Origin: Ochrobactrum sp. Q0168
Lineage (GTDB): Bacteria; Pseudomonadota; Alphaproteobacteria; Rhizobiales; Rhizobiaceae
Length of the DNA stretch: 64,000 nt
Assembly: GCF_016427605.1 (NCBI RefSeq)
Contig: NZ_JAELXQ010000001.1
Span: 560,860 to 624,859, forward strand
Direction: 5' to 3'
Shown here piece after piece: positions 18,072-27,774 of this stretch; within the stretch, counting starts at the first letter, position 1, and each line of letters begins with the position of its first letter. A program made the position numbers and the translations under genes. The notes beneath the pieces were generated by a model. That model had not been told where the DNA came from. It saw nothing but the letters and a program-made list of their open reading frames with translations, and made no database searches.

Positions 18072-19091
18072 TTACGCTATCGCTTCGAACATGCCGTTGA
18101 ATTCGGCGCGCAGTTCGTCCTCATCCGAAAGGTCTGGATCGCCCGCATAGACTTCGGCCAGGTCCGCGCGACGCTTCGATTTTCCTTCGAGCACCGGCAC
18201 GCGGGCGGCAACCTGCACCAGTTCTTCCATCACGCCTGCGCAATAAAGCACGATATCGCAGCCCGCACCGATGATGCCGTCGGCAATGTCGCCCAGTCCA
18301 CCCGAAAGCGCCTTCATCGAAATATCGTCGCTCATGATCAGACCGTCGAACTGAATCACTTCACGAATGATCGTGTTGATCACAGTCGGCGACAAAGTGG
18401 AAGGACGCTTTGGGTCCAGCGTATCGAACACGACATGCGCGGTCATGGCCATCGGCAGATCATTGAGCGCCTTGAACGGCACGAAATCATGCGCCAGCAA
18501 TTCGCTCAGCGGCGCGGTCACACGAGCCAGTTCCTTATGCGTATCCGCGAAGGCGCGGCCATGGCCCGGCATGTGTTTCATGACCGGCAACACACCGCCC
18601 GCCAGCAAGCCCTCGGCAGCGGCGCGGCCCATCTCGGCCACCGCATGCGGGTTCTTGGAATAAGCGCGCGCGCCAATCACATCATGCGCGCCTTCGACGG
18701 GCACATCGAGAACCGGAAGGCAGTCGGAGGTGACACCAACCTTCAGAAGATCGAAGGCATGCAAACGTGCATGCAGCCATGCGGCGCGCAGGCCTGCTTC
18801 GCGGTCGCGCGCAAAGATCGCGCCAATCTCTCCGGCGGACGGATAATTCGGCACAAGCGGCGGACGCAGACGCTGCACGCGCCCGCCTTCCTGATCGATG
18901 AAAATCGGCGTCTGATCACGCCCCGTCACATCGCGCATATGCGCGGTGAGTTCAGCAACCTGTTCGAGACTTTCGACATTGCGGGCAAACAGGATAAAGC
19001 CCCAGGGCCTTTCGTCGCGGAAAAAGGCAACCTCATCCGGCGTAAGCTTTGTCCCCGAAACACCGGCAATCCATGCCTTGCACTGTTTCAT
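18072..19091 (-). CDS. nagZ: Beta-N-acetylhexosaminidase NagZ
   Basis: A 339-residue GH3 enzyme that removes N-acetylglucosamine from anhydromuropeptides during peptidoglycan recycling in the cytoplasm. The GH3/NagZ loop KHMPGHGRAFADTHK, which carries the Asp/His general acid pair, is intact. The likely nucleophile is the Asp of LIMSDDISM. No signal peptide. The frame opens at 19259 inside the SPOR gene, but MKQCKAWIAGVSG at 19091 is the family start. A terminator at 19166-19189 separates it from the SPOR gene. Confidence 0.95.
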   Translation of the reverse strand: MKQCKAWIAGVSGTKLTPDEVAFFRDERPWGFILFARNVESLEQVAELTAHMRDVTGRDQTPIFIDQEGGRVQRLRPPLVPNYPSAGEIGAIFARDREAGLRAAWLHARLHAFDLLKVGVTSDCLPVLDVPVEGAHDVIGARAYSKNPHAVAEMGRAAAEGLLAGGVLPVMKHMPGHGRAFADTHKELARVTAPLSELLAHDFVPFKALNDLPMAMTAHVVFDTLDPKRPSTLSPTVINTIIREVIQFDGLIMSDDISMKALSGGLGDIADGIIGAGCDIVLYCAGVMEELVQVAARVPVLEGKSKRRADLAEVYAGDPDLSDEDELRAEFNGMFEAIA

Positions 19092-19165
19092 GCGAATATC
19101 CCTCGTCTTTTCCGCTGATTGGCAATTCGTTCTAACTAAAATTCCGTGCGCTTGAAAGTGCACAT

Positions 19166-19189
19166 GAAAAGGGCGGCTCATGCCGCCCT
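19166..19189 (-). terminator. Intrinsic terminator after the SPOR gene
   Basis: On the minus strand, AGGGCGGC / GCCGCCCT with a 4-base loop is followed by TTTTC. It should end much of the SPOR-gene transcript before nagZ. Confidence 0.75.
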
Positions 19190-19210
19190 GTTCCTGTCTG
19201 TTGTTATGGC

Positions 19211-22200
19211 TCAGCGGGTTACGAGACAGCTGCCACCAGCCGATTTCAAGCGACCGCACAACGCGTTGGCATCATCACGCGAACCGGCCTGAACGCGGAC
19301 ACGGTAGTAGGTCCCCTTGCCCGGAATGTCGGCGCGCTTGATATCCACGCCGCGCCCGCCGATCACATTGGCGTATTTCTGCGCCATGTTGGCATAGGAT
19401 TTCTGCGCCAGTTCAGCGGAAGGCTGCGATGCGATCTGGATGAAATACCCGCCTGCCCCAGCAGCGCCACCGGCAGCCGATGCAACCTGCTGATTGGCAG
19501 CGGGAGCAGCAGCGGCAGGCGCTGCGGCCTGCGTGCGCTGCGGAACGTTGCCGACTATGTTGACAGGCTGTTCAGCCGGACGCGACGGGACAACCGGCGC
19601 ACGTGCCGGGAGGCGCGGCGTTTCCGCAGCTGGCGCCTGAGCAACCGGGGCCGGCGCAGCAGGCTGCTGGGCTTGCGGCGCAGGCGCCGAAGGTTCCGGC
19701 ACGGAATTGCCCGAAGCGATTGCCGCGATTTCATCGCCACCAGCCGGAGCGGATGGCTGTGCCGGAGGCTGCGGGGCGTTGTTGGCCGTCTGCGGTGCCG
19801 CCGGTTCCGGCTGCACGATGCTGCCATCCGGGCGAACGATCATGGTTTCAACTTCGCGCGGCTGGATCAAAGGCGCGTTTTCCGGGGTGTTCTGCCCATT
19901 TGGTGCGCCAGCATTGGCCTGACCGTTTTCAGCCGACGAATCCGGCGTATCGGTCATGGCTTCATTGTCGTCCGTGCCCGAAATATCGACGGGCTCTTCA
20001 CCCGAAGTGATCAGCGACTTTTGTTCCGGATTATTCGGCAAGGTGCCTGCAACGCGATCATAGACCGCTTTGTCCTGATTCGGGACCGTCGCACCGCCGG
20101 GGTTTTCCGGCTGCATCTTGATTGGCTGGTTGTCGGCATGGATGACGACCGGTTCCTGCGAACCGCCGCCCATGAAGTGATATCCAATACCACCGAGCAA
20201 TACGACAGCACCGGCGACGCTTGCCAGAATCAAGCCGCGACGACCGCGTACCGGACGATTGCGATAGGCTTCCGACGCCTTGCCAAGATCGTCTTCGGGC
20301 TGCATGGCGGCACGCGCGCCATAGTCGCCGCCTTCAACGGTCTGCGCGCCCTGGGCTGCCCAATGATTGTAGAAGTCATCCTCGCTGCCAGCCTGCTCGC
20401 CTGCGTTATATTGGCCAGTCTGGCGCGGCTGCGAACGGCCATAGGAGGTTGCAGCAGCGGCAACGGCTGCACCAAGGCCCGCTGTGGCAACACCGGCATT
20501 CGGCAGATAGCTGGATGCGCTTTCGCGGAAGATATCTTCGAAGGCCTTGTCGGCTTCGCTCTGCGCGTCGGTAGGCGTGTTCAACTCATCGACGCCAACC
20601 GTATTGAAGACCTCGGCAAATTCAGCTTCGAGATCACCAAGACCGGCAGCGCTTTCCTCCTCACCGTAATTGACTTCCGGCAGATCGAGAGAATGGGTCT
20701 GTTCAACCTTATTCTCGGCAACGCTCAGCGTTTCCACGTCCGGTGCGGGTGCACTGGCAGCCTGCTGTGCAGTTGCGAAATGCGGCATCGATGTCGTCGG
20801 GCGATAATCCTCATCCGAAAGCACCGCATGGGCATAGGCAGGCGCAGCTGCACTGTTGTCATCGTGCAGATCGAGATCGTCTTCGTTGAAGAAATCGTCG
20901 CCGCCAAGCAATTCCTCGTCGGTCGCCTTGAGGACTTCCGATTCGGAGTAATCACCCGAAGGCTCAAAACCAAAGTCGTCTTCGCTCAGGCTCAGCTCAT
21001 CGAGATCCGACAGATCATCATCGGTGCCTTCCGCAGCGGTCGTTGCGGATAATGCTGCGGCATCGAAGGAGAAATCATCGTCGAAGGAAAAATCGTCGTC
21101 CCGCGCCGCGACTTCGTTCGAAGCCTGCTCCGCACCAGCGAAGGCGCTTGAAGTGGCGTAAGACGATTCCTGCTGAACGGGTTGCGTCGATGCCGTCGGC
21201 ATCTGCGCGACAACGCCCGAAGCAAAATTGCCACGGGTGTAATAGGGATAGCCGGATGGTTCCGTGCGGGCGACCGCGTCTTGAACTGGCGCAACGGCTG
21301 CTACCGGCTGATGCGGTTCGTCGGATGACTGTTCGTCCAGATGCAGTTCATCCAGCACCAGATCGTCGAATTCAGGCTCCGCCTCTTCCTCCGCCGCAAG
21401 GTCATGGCCCGACGCGGGCGTGTATGACACGGCTTGTTCCGGTTCGTAGGCAGCGGCCTGCGGAGCATAGGATACCGGCTCAGGGTGATAACCATAGGCG
21501 CTGTCATTTGCGGATGCTGGCTGCGGCTCGTCACCGAACAGCAGATTTTCCAGCTCGTCCTCGAGCGACATGGACTGATGCGCAGGCTCAGCGCCATAAG
21601 ACGGCGCAGCAGGCTCCACGGTCTGCCAGTCACGGCTTTGCGCGGCCTGGGTCAGATAGGATTCCTCGTGCGGCTCGATAGCTGGCTGATAGATCGTCGG
21701 ATCATATGCGCCGTGATCGGCGGCAGGGCTATCCGGCGATTCGCGGTGATCATAGGCCGAGCTTTGCGCTGAATAACGGTCGTCATACGAATCACGCGCG
21801 CTCGAATAATCGGCATAATCGAACTGCTGAACGGGTTCGGTGCGTTCGGCGTCTTCGAAGTCGTCAAGCTCAGGCGCAGGAACGGACGCTCCACTCTCCA
21901 GATGCAGGTCGAGTTCTTCTTCCAGGGCAGAAGCAAGGTCTTCTTCGTGCACCAGCGGTTCAGCGCCGCGATAATACTGCGCGCTGTAGCGCTGATCCTG
22001 AGCAACTTCCGGCTCAGGCTCAACAGGCTGGTTGTGACTTGCCGGCTGCGCGTAATCGTCAAAATCACCGAGAAGCTCGCGTTCGAGATCAAGCGCCGGA
22101 TCAAAGTCCGGCTCGGGCCGATCATGAGATTGACGCTCATTCCAAGCGGAATGGTCACCTTGAGGCGCGCCAAAGTCCACGATTCGCGACAGTTCCATCA

Positions 22201-22264
22201 GCGGATCGTCTTCGTGCAGCGGACGCTCGCCGTAACTACGGGGATTTGCACTGCTGTCCGTCAT
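19211..22264 (-). CDS. Giant SPOR-domain protein (1017 aa)
   Basis: A bitopic membrane protein. About 670 residues of very acidic, Gln/Ala/Tyr-rich low-complexity sequence precede one membrane span (about residues 675-697, LILASVAGAVVLLGGIGY) flanked by basic RNRPVRGRRG. A Pro/Ala/Gln-rich periplasmic linker of about 235 residues follows. The C-terminal 80 residues are a SPOR domain (YFIQIASQPSAELAQKSY ... YYRVRVQAGSRDDANALC), which binds denuded septal peptidoglycan. A division-site role is likely from the domain. The large acidic cytoplasmic part is much longer than in most SPOR proteins and its function is unknown. It lies between argS and nagZ, as in other rhizobial genomes. Confidence 0.9.
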   Translation of the reverse strand: MTDSSANPRSYGERPLHEDDPLMELSRIVDFGAPQGDHSAWNERQSHDRPEPDFDPALDLERELLGDFDDYAQPASHNQPVEPEPEVAQDQRYSAQYYRGAEPLVHEEDLASALEEELDLHLESGASVPAPELDDFEDAERTEPVQQFDYADYSSARDSYDDRYSAQSSAYDHRESPDSPAADHGAYDPTIYQPAIEPHEESYLTQAAQSRDWQTVEPAAPSYGAEPAHQSMSLEDELENLLFGDEPQPASANDSAYGYHPEPVSYAPQAAAYEPEQAVSYTPASGHDLAAEEEAEPEFDDLVLDELHLDEQSSDEPHQPVAAVAPVQDAVARTEPSGYPYYTRGNFASGVVAQMPTASTQPVQQESSYATSSAFAGAEQASNEVAARDDDFSFDDDFSFDAAALSATTAAEGTDDDLSDLDELSLSEDDFGFEPSGDYSESEVLKATDEELLGGDDFFNEDDLDLHDDNSAAAPAYAHAVLSDEDYRPTTSMPHFATAQQAASAPAPDVETLSVAENKVEQTHSLDLPEVNYGEEESAAGLGDLEAEFAEVFNTVGVDELNTPTDAQSEADKAFEDIFRESASSYLPNAGVATAGLGAAVAAAATSYGRSQPRQTGQYNAGEQAGSEDDFYNHWAAQGAQTVEGGDYGARAAMQPEDDLGKASEAYRNRPVRGRRGLILASVAGAVVLLGGIGYHFMGGGSQEPVVIHADNQPIKMQPENPGGATVPNQDKAVYDRVAGTLPNNPEQKSLITSGEEPVDISGTDDNEAMTDTPDSSAENGQANAGAPNGQNTPENAPLIQPREVETMIVRPDGSIVQPEPAAPQTANNAPQPPAQPSAPAGGDEIAAIASGNSVPEPSAPAPQAQQPAAPAPVAQAPAAETPRLPARAPVVPSRPAEQPVNIVGNVPQRTQAAAPAAAAPAANQQVASAAGGAAGAGGYFIQIASQPSAELAQKSYANMAQKYANVIGGRGVDIKRADIPGKGTYYRVRVQAGSRDDANALCGRLKSAGGSCLVTR

Positions 22265-22365
22265 GGTGTGTTCCTAACTCAAACCCTGGACGCCGCAAGA
22301 CGTCACCTTACATTGCTTATTAGCGAGGCAATGTGGGCAAAAGTTGACGGTAGTTTCCTGCACCG

Positions 22366-22414
22366 AAAGACCAGAACGGGATAAACCAACACCTTCGGTT
22401 CATCCCGGTCTTTT
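22366..22414. terminator. Probable terminator hairpin downstream of argS
   Basis: A long interrupted stem (AAAGACC..CGGGAT..AACC with GGTT..ATCCCG..GGTCTTTT) lies in the 220-bp gap between argS and the SPOR gene. Short T-tracts are present on both sides. Confidence 0.55.
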
Positions 22415-22484
22415 CTTGTTAGACTTGATCTACCGCATTCGAGAGCTTCGTTTGACTTAACGAGCTCCCGTCAATCGATCAATT

Positions 22485-24242
22485 CTAGCGCATTTCCGTC
22501 GGAGCATCAGCTCCGATGATCGTCAATCCAGACGTCAGAACATCGGAAACAACCTGTACCAGCCCTAGCCTGGCTAGTGACAAGTCTGGATCGTTAACCT
22601 TAATAAAACGTAAGTCCGGGTTCTCTGTGCCCTTATTCCATTGCGAATGGAACGCGCTGGCAAGGTCAAACAGGTAAAAAGCAAGACGATGCGGCTCCTG
22701 ATGGATCGCCGCTGCTTCGATCAAGCGCGGATATTCTGCAAGCTTGCGGATGAGTGCAATTTCGCTCTCGTCAGTCAGCTTGTCGAAATGTGCGGACATG
22801 GCCACGCGGTCCAGATCGGCAAGACCGAGCTGGTCGGCAGCCTGCCGGAAAACCGAGTGCGAACGCGCCGATGCGTACTGCACATAGAACACCGGATTGT
22901 CCTTGGACTGTTCCGTGACCTTGGCGAAATCGAAATCGAGCGGCGCATCGTTCTTCCGGTAAAGCATCATGAAACGCACCGGATCGCGGCCCACTTCGTC
23001 CACGACATCGCGCAAGGTGATGAATTCGCCCGAACGCTTGGACATGCGCACCGGCTCACCATTGCGATAGAGTTTCACCAGCTGGCAGAGCAGCACGGTG
23101 AGCTTGGCCTTACCGTCGGACACGGCACGCGCAACGGCTTCAAGACGCTTCACATAGCCGCCATGATCGGCGCCCAGCACGTAAATCATCTCGTTGAAGC
23201 CGCGGTCGTACTTGTCTTTGAAATAAGCAACGTCAGCGGCAAAATAGGTGAATGTGCCGTCAGACTTCATCAGCGGACGATCGATATCATCACCCACTTC
23301 GGTCGAGCGGAACAAAGTCTGTTCGCGATCTTCCCAATCTTCCGGCAGCTGGCCCTTCGGGGGCGGAATCTTGCCTTTGTAGACATGGCCCTTCAGCGTC
23401 AGATCGTTGATCGCATTGCGAATCGCACGGGCATGATCGGCATGCAGCTGGCGTTCGGAATAGAACACATCGTGATGGACGTTCAACGCTTCGAGATCGG
23501 CGCGGATCATCGCCATCATGGCATTGATGGTGGTTTCCTTGACGATAGCCATCGCATCCGCTTCCGGCATTTCCAGAAGCTTCGTGCCATATTCCCGGGC
23601 CAAAGACTGTCCCACAGGCACGAGATAATCGCCTGGATAGAGGCCAGCCGGTATTTCACCGATGATTTCGCCCAGCGCTTCGCGATAACGCAGCATGACG
23701 GAGCTTGCGAGCACGTCGATCTGCGAGCCCGCATCGTTGATGTAATATTCCTTGACGACGTCGTAGCCCGCAAATTTCAGCAGATTGGCCAGCACGTCGC
23801 CCACAACGGCGCCGCGGCAGTGGCCGACATGCATCGGGCCGGTCGGATTGGCCGAAACATATTCGACATTGACCTTGTTGCCCGCGCCAAGCTTGGAACG
23901 ACCGAAATCCGTGCCTTCATTGAGCATCGCGGCAAGCTCGCGCTGCCAGTAGCTGGCCTTCAGTCGCAGATTGATAAAGCCCGGACCGGCAACATCGACC
24001 GTTTCGACGTCCTCATCGCTCTTCAAGGCTTCGGCGATACGCACCGCAAGTTCGCGCGGATTCTGACCGACAGCCTTGGAAAGAACCATGGCCGCATTGG
24101 TCGCGATATCGCCATGGGTCGCATCGCGCGGGGGCTCTACGCCAACGCGCGAAAGATCGAGATCACCACCATCTTTCGGTTTCAGATCAATATCTTGCAA
24201 CGTCTTTTTGATACGTGCGTCGAAATCTGCGAAGATATTCAT
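22485..24242 (-). CDS. argS: Arginyl-tRNA synthetase
   Basis: A 585-residue class I synthetase charging tRNA-Arg. The HIGH-type motif is in [17 protein letters not shown] (about residues 130-146). The KMSKS-type motif reads [10 protein letters not shown], and the C-terminal anticodon-binding domain ends in MR. The N-terminal Add1 domain is complete. Length is normal. It lies between dgt and the SPOR gene on the same strand. Confidence 0.97.
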   Translation of the reverse strand: MNIFADFDARIKKTLQDIDLKPKDGGDLDLSRVGVEPPRDATHGDIATNAAMVLSKAVGQNPRELAVRIAEALKSDEDVETVDVAGPGFINLRLKASYWQRELAAMLNEGTDFGRSKLGAGNKVNVEYVSANPTGPMHVGHCRGAVVGDVLANLLKFAGYDVVKEYYINDAGSQIDVLASSVMLRYREALGEIIGEIPAGLYPGDYLVPVGQSLAREYGTKLLEMPEADAMAIVKETTINAMMAMIRADLEALNVHHDVFYSERQLHADHARAIRNAINDLTLKGHVYKGKIPPPKGQLPEDWEDREQTLFRSTEVGDDIDRPLMKSDGTFTYFAADVAYFKDKYDRGFNEMIYVLGADHGGYVKRLEAVARAVSDGKAKLTVLLCQLVKLYRNGEPVRMSKRSGEFITLRDVVDEVGRDPVRFMMLYRKNDAPLDFDFAKVTEQSKDNPVFYVQYASARSHSVFRQAADQLGLADLDRVAMSAHFDKLTDESEIALIRKLAEYPRLIEAAAIHQEPHRLAFYLFDLASAFHSQWNKGTENPDLRFIKVNDPDLSLARLGLVQVVSDVLTSGLTIIGADAPTEMR

Positions 24243-24364
24243 GGTCTGTCCTGTCAGCCCGTCGTCTGGCTTTGCAACTTGCGTATTCCAGAGTGGGCTC
24301 GTTCCATTAGGTCGTTGTGTTGCAGGGGGCTTCTCAGCCTTGCCAACACTTCGTTTGGCCCCGA

Positions 24365-25573
24365 TTAAGCTAAATCGGGGGTATGGTCAAACAATCGTCG
24401 GTGTTCGCGCACTGCAAAATTGTCAGTCATCCCCGCCAGATAGTCGGCAACCCTGCGCGCACGCGACGGAATATCCAGCGTTTCACAGCCCGATTGCCAC
24501 TCGGGCGGCATGATCGACGGATCAGCAAAACAGGCATCGAACAGGTCCTGCACGATTTTGTCCGCTGCCTGCCGGCGCACCACTACGCTGTTATGGAAAT
24601 AGAGGTTCTTGAACAGAAACCGCTTCAGCACCTTTTCCTCGTCGCGCATCGTGGGCGAAAATGCCACCAGCGACTGCGACTGGTCATGGATATCGGCAAT
24701 GCTTTGCGGCCGAGCCTCGGCCAGACGGCGCTGGGCTTCGGCGATAACATCCTCGACCATGATGGTGATCTGCCTGCGGACGAGTTCATGGCCGGTGCGC
24801 ACCGCATCGAGATTGGGATAGCGTCCGCGCACCACATCGAGCAGCCGCTTTGTCAGGGGTACTTCATCCAGCGCGTCTAGCGTCAACAGGCCCGCGCGCA
24901 GGCCGTCATCGATATCATGGGCGTTATAGGCAATGTCATCGGCAATCGCCGCGCATTGCGCCTCCAGACTGGCAAAGCGCCCCAGTTCAAGATCGTAGCG
25001 TTCGTTGAAGTCCAGAATAGGCTGCGGCACCGGATCGTCCGAATGGACCGCATACGGCCCGACCAGCGGACCATTGTGCTTCACCAGACCTTCCAGCGTC
25101 TCCCAGGACAGATTGAGACCGTCGAAATCCGCATAACGATGCTCAAGCTTGGTGACGATCCGCAGAGACTGGGCATTGTGATCGAAGCCGCCATAATCCT
25201 TCATGCGCTCGTTGAGCGCGTCCTCGCCGGTATGACCAAAAGGCGTGTGACCGAAATCATGTACGAGTGCTACGGCTTCGGCGAGGTCTTCATCCAGCCG
25301 CAGTGCACGGGCCAGCGCGCGCGCAATCTGCGCCACTTCAATCGTATGCGTCAGCCGCGTGCGGTAATGGTCGCCTTCATGCGCGATGAAAACCTGCGTC
25401 TTGTGCTTCAGGCGACGGAAGGCAGTGGAATGAATGATACGATCGCGATCACGCTGAAACGGGGTGCGCGTCGGGCTTTCCGGTTCCGGCACCAGCCGTC
25501 CACGGCTTAAGGCCGGATCGCAGGCATAGGGCGCTCGCTCACGATAACCGAAGCCTATTCCTTCCAGCGACAT
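24365..25573 (-). CDS. dgt: Deoxyguanosinetriphosphate triphosphohydrolase-like protein
   Basis: A 402-residue HD-domain dNTPase that cuts dNTPs to nucleoside and triphosphate. HD residues are visible in [16 protein letters not shown] and in [19 protein letters not shown], and the N-terminal family segment [18 protein letters not shown] is present. The shorter length places it in the dGTPase-like type 2 group of alphaproteobacteria rather than with E. coli Dgt. It is upstream of argS (122 bp) and divergent from the Fe-S carrier gene. Confidence 0.95.
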   Translation of the reverse strand: MSLEGIGFGYRERAPYACDPALSRGRLVPEPESPTRTPFQRDRDRIIHSTAFRRLKHKTQVFIAHEGDHYRTRLTHTIEVAQIARALARALRLDEDLAEAVALVHDFGHTPFGHTGEDALNERMKDYGGFDHNAQSLRIVTKLEHRYADFDGLNLSWETLEGLVKHNGPLVGPYAVHSDDPVPQPILDFNERYDLELGRFASLEAQCAAIADDIAYNAHDIDDGLRAGLLTLDALDEVPLTKRLLDVVRGRYPNLDAVRTGHELVRRQITIMVEDVIAEAQRRLAEARPQSIADIHDQSQSLVAFSPTMRDEEKVLKRFLFKNLYFHNSVVVRRQAADKIVQDLFDACFADPSIMPPEWQSGCETLDIPSRARRVADYLAGMTDNFAVREHRRLFDHTPDLA

Positions 25574-25726
25574 TGCGATGCATCCTTCACTGTAATATGA
25601 TTACACCAAACATTGACTTCTATCGGTAGCGTTCATAGCTATCAGAAGAATATGAAGGCAAGTCTGCGATAACGGGCAGCAGGGAAAATCCCGCTCTGGC
25701 CCAGCAACTGCAAACGGATGAAACCG

Positions 25727-26053
25727 ATGACAGGCATTACCGTTTCCGATTCCGCCGCAAAGCGGATCGCTAAAATTCTCAATTCCGAACCGGACAAGAC
25801 CGCGCTGCGCGTTTCGGTCGAAGGTGGCGGCTGCTCTGGTTTTTCCTACAAATACGATCTGGTCGATGAACAGACCGAAGACGACATCGTCATCGAAAAG
25901 CTCGGGGCGAAAGTTCTGATCGATTCGATCTCGGTTCCCTACATGGACGGCTCGGAAATCGATTTCGTTGACGATCTGATGGGACAATCGTTCCAGATCC
26001 GCAATCCGAATGCGACCGCTTCTTGCGGCTGCGGCACTAGCTTCGCGATTTAA
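25727..26053 (+). CDS. erpA: A-type iron-sulfur carrier (ErpA/IscA family)
   Basis: A 108-residue scaffold/carrier that delivers Fe-S clusters to apoproteins. The three ligand cysteines are in GGGCSGFSY (about residue 37) and the C-terminal ASCGCGTSF. I use ATG 25727 (MTGITVSDSAAKRI), with GGA spaced in front; ATG 25718 would add MKP. It stands alone, divergent from dgt, and ends in its own terminator. The sequence does not firmly separate ErpA from IscA or SufA; ErpA is the usual annotation for a lone gene beside dgt. Confidence 0.9.
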   Translation: MTGITVSDSAAKRIAKILNSEPDKTALRVSVEGGGCSGFSYKYDLVDEQTEDDIVIEKLGAKVLIDSISVPYMDGSEIDFVDDLMGQSFQIRNPNATASCGCGTSFAI

Positions 26054-26082
26054 GCGAAACGAAACGCACGGCATTGAAATAG

Positions 26083-26115
26083 ACCGGCTGCCTCATGGCA
26101 GCCGGTTTTGTTTTG
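26083..26115 (+). terminator. Intrinsic terminator of the Fe-S carrier gene
   Basis: ACCGGCTGCC / GGCAGCCGGT hairpin with a TCAT loop, followed by TTTGTTTTG. Confidence 0.88.
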
Positions 26116-26823
26116 TCAGACTTTCACCGAAGCGACCGTCGCATCGATATGGTCCACCAGCGCGTCCGGCAAGCCAAGACGCCCGGCCAGCATATCGAGA
26201 TAACCGCGCTCCGCCCGGCTATCCGGATCGACGGCCAGACGTGAGGCGGTGTAAAGCTCGACCTTCTGCTCTTCCGTCTGCGCGGCGGCGACTAGCGCGT
26301 CGAGATCGACCGGATCCGCCAGTTCTTTCTGGAAGAAAGCTTCCGCCTCGTCATCGAGACCAGAAATCTGAAGTTTCTCCATGATGCGCGCACGTTCCGC
26401 ATCGTCTATATGGCCGTCCGCCTTGGCTGCGGCGATCATCGCCTGGATCAGCGTCAGGGCAAAACTGTTGCTCATGGCCGGTGACTGCGGGTGAAACGGC
26501 GAATCGGCAGGCGGAGGCGGAAGAAGCTCCTGCTCCCTTGCAACGGGTTGCTCCGCCGTTTGCGGCGACTGGCCGGACTTGTAATTCTTATAAGCCAGAT
26601 AGCCGAGACCGGCGATGGCCGCGATCCCGCCAACGGTGGCGACATTACCGGCCAGCTTGCGGCCTGTCTTGGTGCCAAGAATTGCGGCAGCGATAGCGCC
26701 GGTGGCAAGCGGGTTTTTCTTCGCGAGATCACCGACCTGCCCGGCTCTGTCCTTCACGCTCCCCGACATGCCTGGTATCTGCGATCCCAAAAACTGATCG
26801 AGAAGTTTCTTGGCGTCGAACAT
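26116..26823 (-). CDS. DUF533 / TerB-like protein with membrane segment
   Basis: A 235-residue protein. The N-terminus (MFDAKKLLDQFLGSQ) is followed by a Gly/Ala-rich hydrophobic region (about residues 40-78: TGAIAAAILGTKTGRKLAG, VATVGGIAAIAGLGYLAY) and a proline-rich linker. The C-terminal helical domain (FALTLIQAMIAAAKADGHIDDAERARIMEKL) resembles the metal-binding TerB/DUF533 fold, with DGHIDDAE as its acidic motif. Role unknown; tellurite resistance should not be assumed. ATG 26823 has AGGAG six bases upstream, so I prefer it to the more distal frame start. Confidence 0.85.
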   Translation of the reverse strand: MFDAKKLLDQFLGSQIPGMSGSVKDRAGQVGDLAKKNPLATGAIAAAILGTKTGRKLAGNVATVGGIAAIAGLGYLAYKNYKSGQSPQTAEQPVAREQELLPPPPADSPFHPQSPAMSNSFALTLIQAMIAAAKADGHIDDAERARIMEKLQISGLDDEAEAFFQKELADPVDLDALVAAAQTEEQKVELYTASRLAVDPDSRAERGYLDMLAGRLGLPDALVDHIDATVASVKV

Positions 26824-26979
26824 TGTCATCTCCTGTCTGGCTCCAATGAGTCCGAGATAGGAACGCAAGGACGGCAATACAAATGCACAGATCGTTGAAA
26901 TATACGCCAAGCTGCAATTTCTGTGATGAGGCCAGCGCCCTGCTTGCCCTCACCCGCCCAAGCGCCTAATCATTGAGCC

Positions 26980-27762
26980 ATGAAGATCGCTACGTGGAAC
27001 ATCAACGGCGTCAAGGCCCGCATCGAGAACCTTCAGCACTGGTTGAAGGAGTCTTCGCCGGATATCGCCTGCTTGCAGGAAATCAAGTCGGTGGACGAGC
27101 AGTTCCCCCGTCTGGAGATCGAAGCGCTTGGTTACCACGTCGAGACCCATGGCCAGAAAGGCTTCAATGGCGTCGCACTTCTCTCCAAGAAGTCACCCGA
27201 TGAGGTCAATCGCGGCCTGCCGGGCGATGACAGCGACGAACAGGCGCGCTTCATCGAGGGCGTCTATTCGACCGGTAAGGGCGTCATCCGCGTCGTCTCG
27301 CTTTATCTGCCGAACGGCAACCCGATCGATACCGAGAAATTTCCCTATAAGCTTTCCTGGATGCAGCGTCTGGAAGCCTGGGCGAAAGATCGTCTGGCGC
27401 TTGAAGAACCGCTTGTGCTGGCTGGCGACTATAACGTCATTCCCGAACCACAGGACGCGAGGAATCCGCAGGCATGGCTTGGCGATGCACTGTTTCAGCC
27501 GCAATCGCGGCAGGCGTTCCGCAAGCTTGAAAACCTCGGTTTCACCGACGCTATTCGCGCGGCGACCGACGATGACGGTATCTATTCATTCTGGGATTAT
27601 CAGGCAGGCGCCTGGCAGAAAAACAACGGCATTCGCATCGATCATCTGATGCTGTCGCCGGAAGCGGCCAATCGTTTCGTATCGACCGATATTGAAAAGC
27701 ACGTACGTGCCTGGGAAAAGCCGTCTGACCACGTACCGGTAACGGTCACGCTGTCGGTTTAA
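26980..27762 (+). CDS. xth: Exodeoxyribonuclease III
   Basis: A 260-residue AP endonuclease/3'-exonuclease for base-excision repair. It starts MKIATWNINGVKAR, with CLQEIKSVD carrying the metal-binding Glu. GDYNVIPEPQDARNP and the C-terminal RIDHLMLSPEA with SDHVPVTV complete the endonuclease/exonuclease/phosphatase fold. Length and motifs are normal. It is convergent with exoR, whose stop lies 13 bp away. Confidence 0.96.
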   Translation: MKIATWNINGVKARIENLQHWLKESSPDIACLQEIKSVDEQFPRLEIEALGYHVETHGQKGFNGVALLSKKSPDEVNRGLPGDDSDEQARFIEGVYSTGKGVIRVVSLYLPNGNPIDTEKFPYKLSWMQRLEAWAKDRLALEEPLVLAGDYNVIPEPQDARNPQAWLGDALFQPQSRQAFRKLENLGFTDAIRAATDDDGIYSFWDYQAGAWQKNNGIRIDHLMLSPEAANRFVSTDIEKHVRAWEKPSDHVPVTVTLSV

Positions 27763-27774
27763 GACGAAAGAAGC

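Noticed and set aside
19673-21052. 459-codon plus-strand ORF over the SPOR gene
   Set aside because: Antisense to the repetitive acidic region; its Arg/Ile-rich translation mirrors that bias.
22641-24368. 575-codon plus-strand ORF antisense to argS
   Set aside because: A shadow frame of argS with His/Arg-rich composition and no family pattern.
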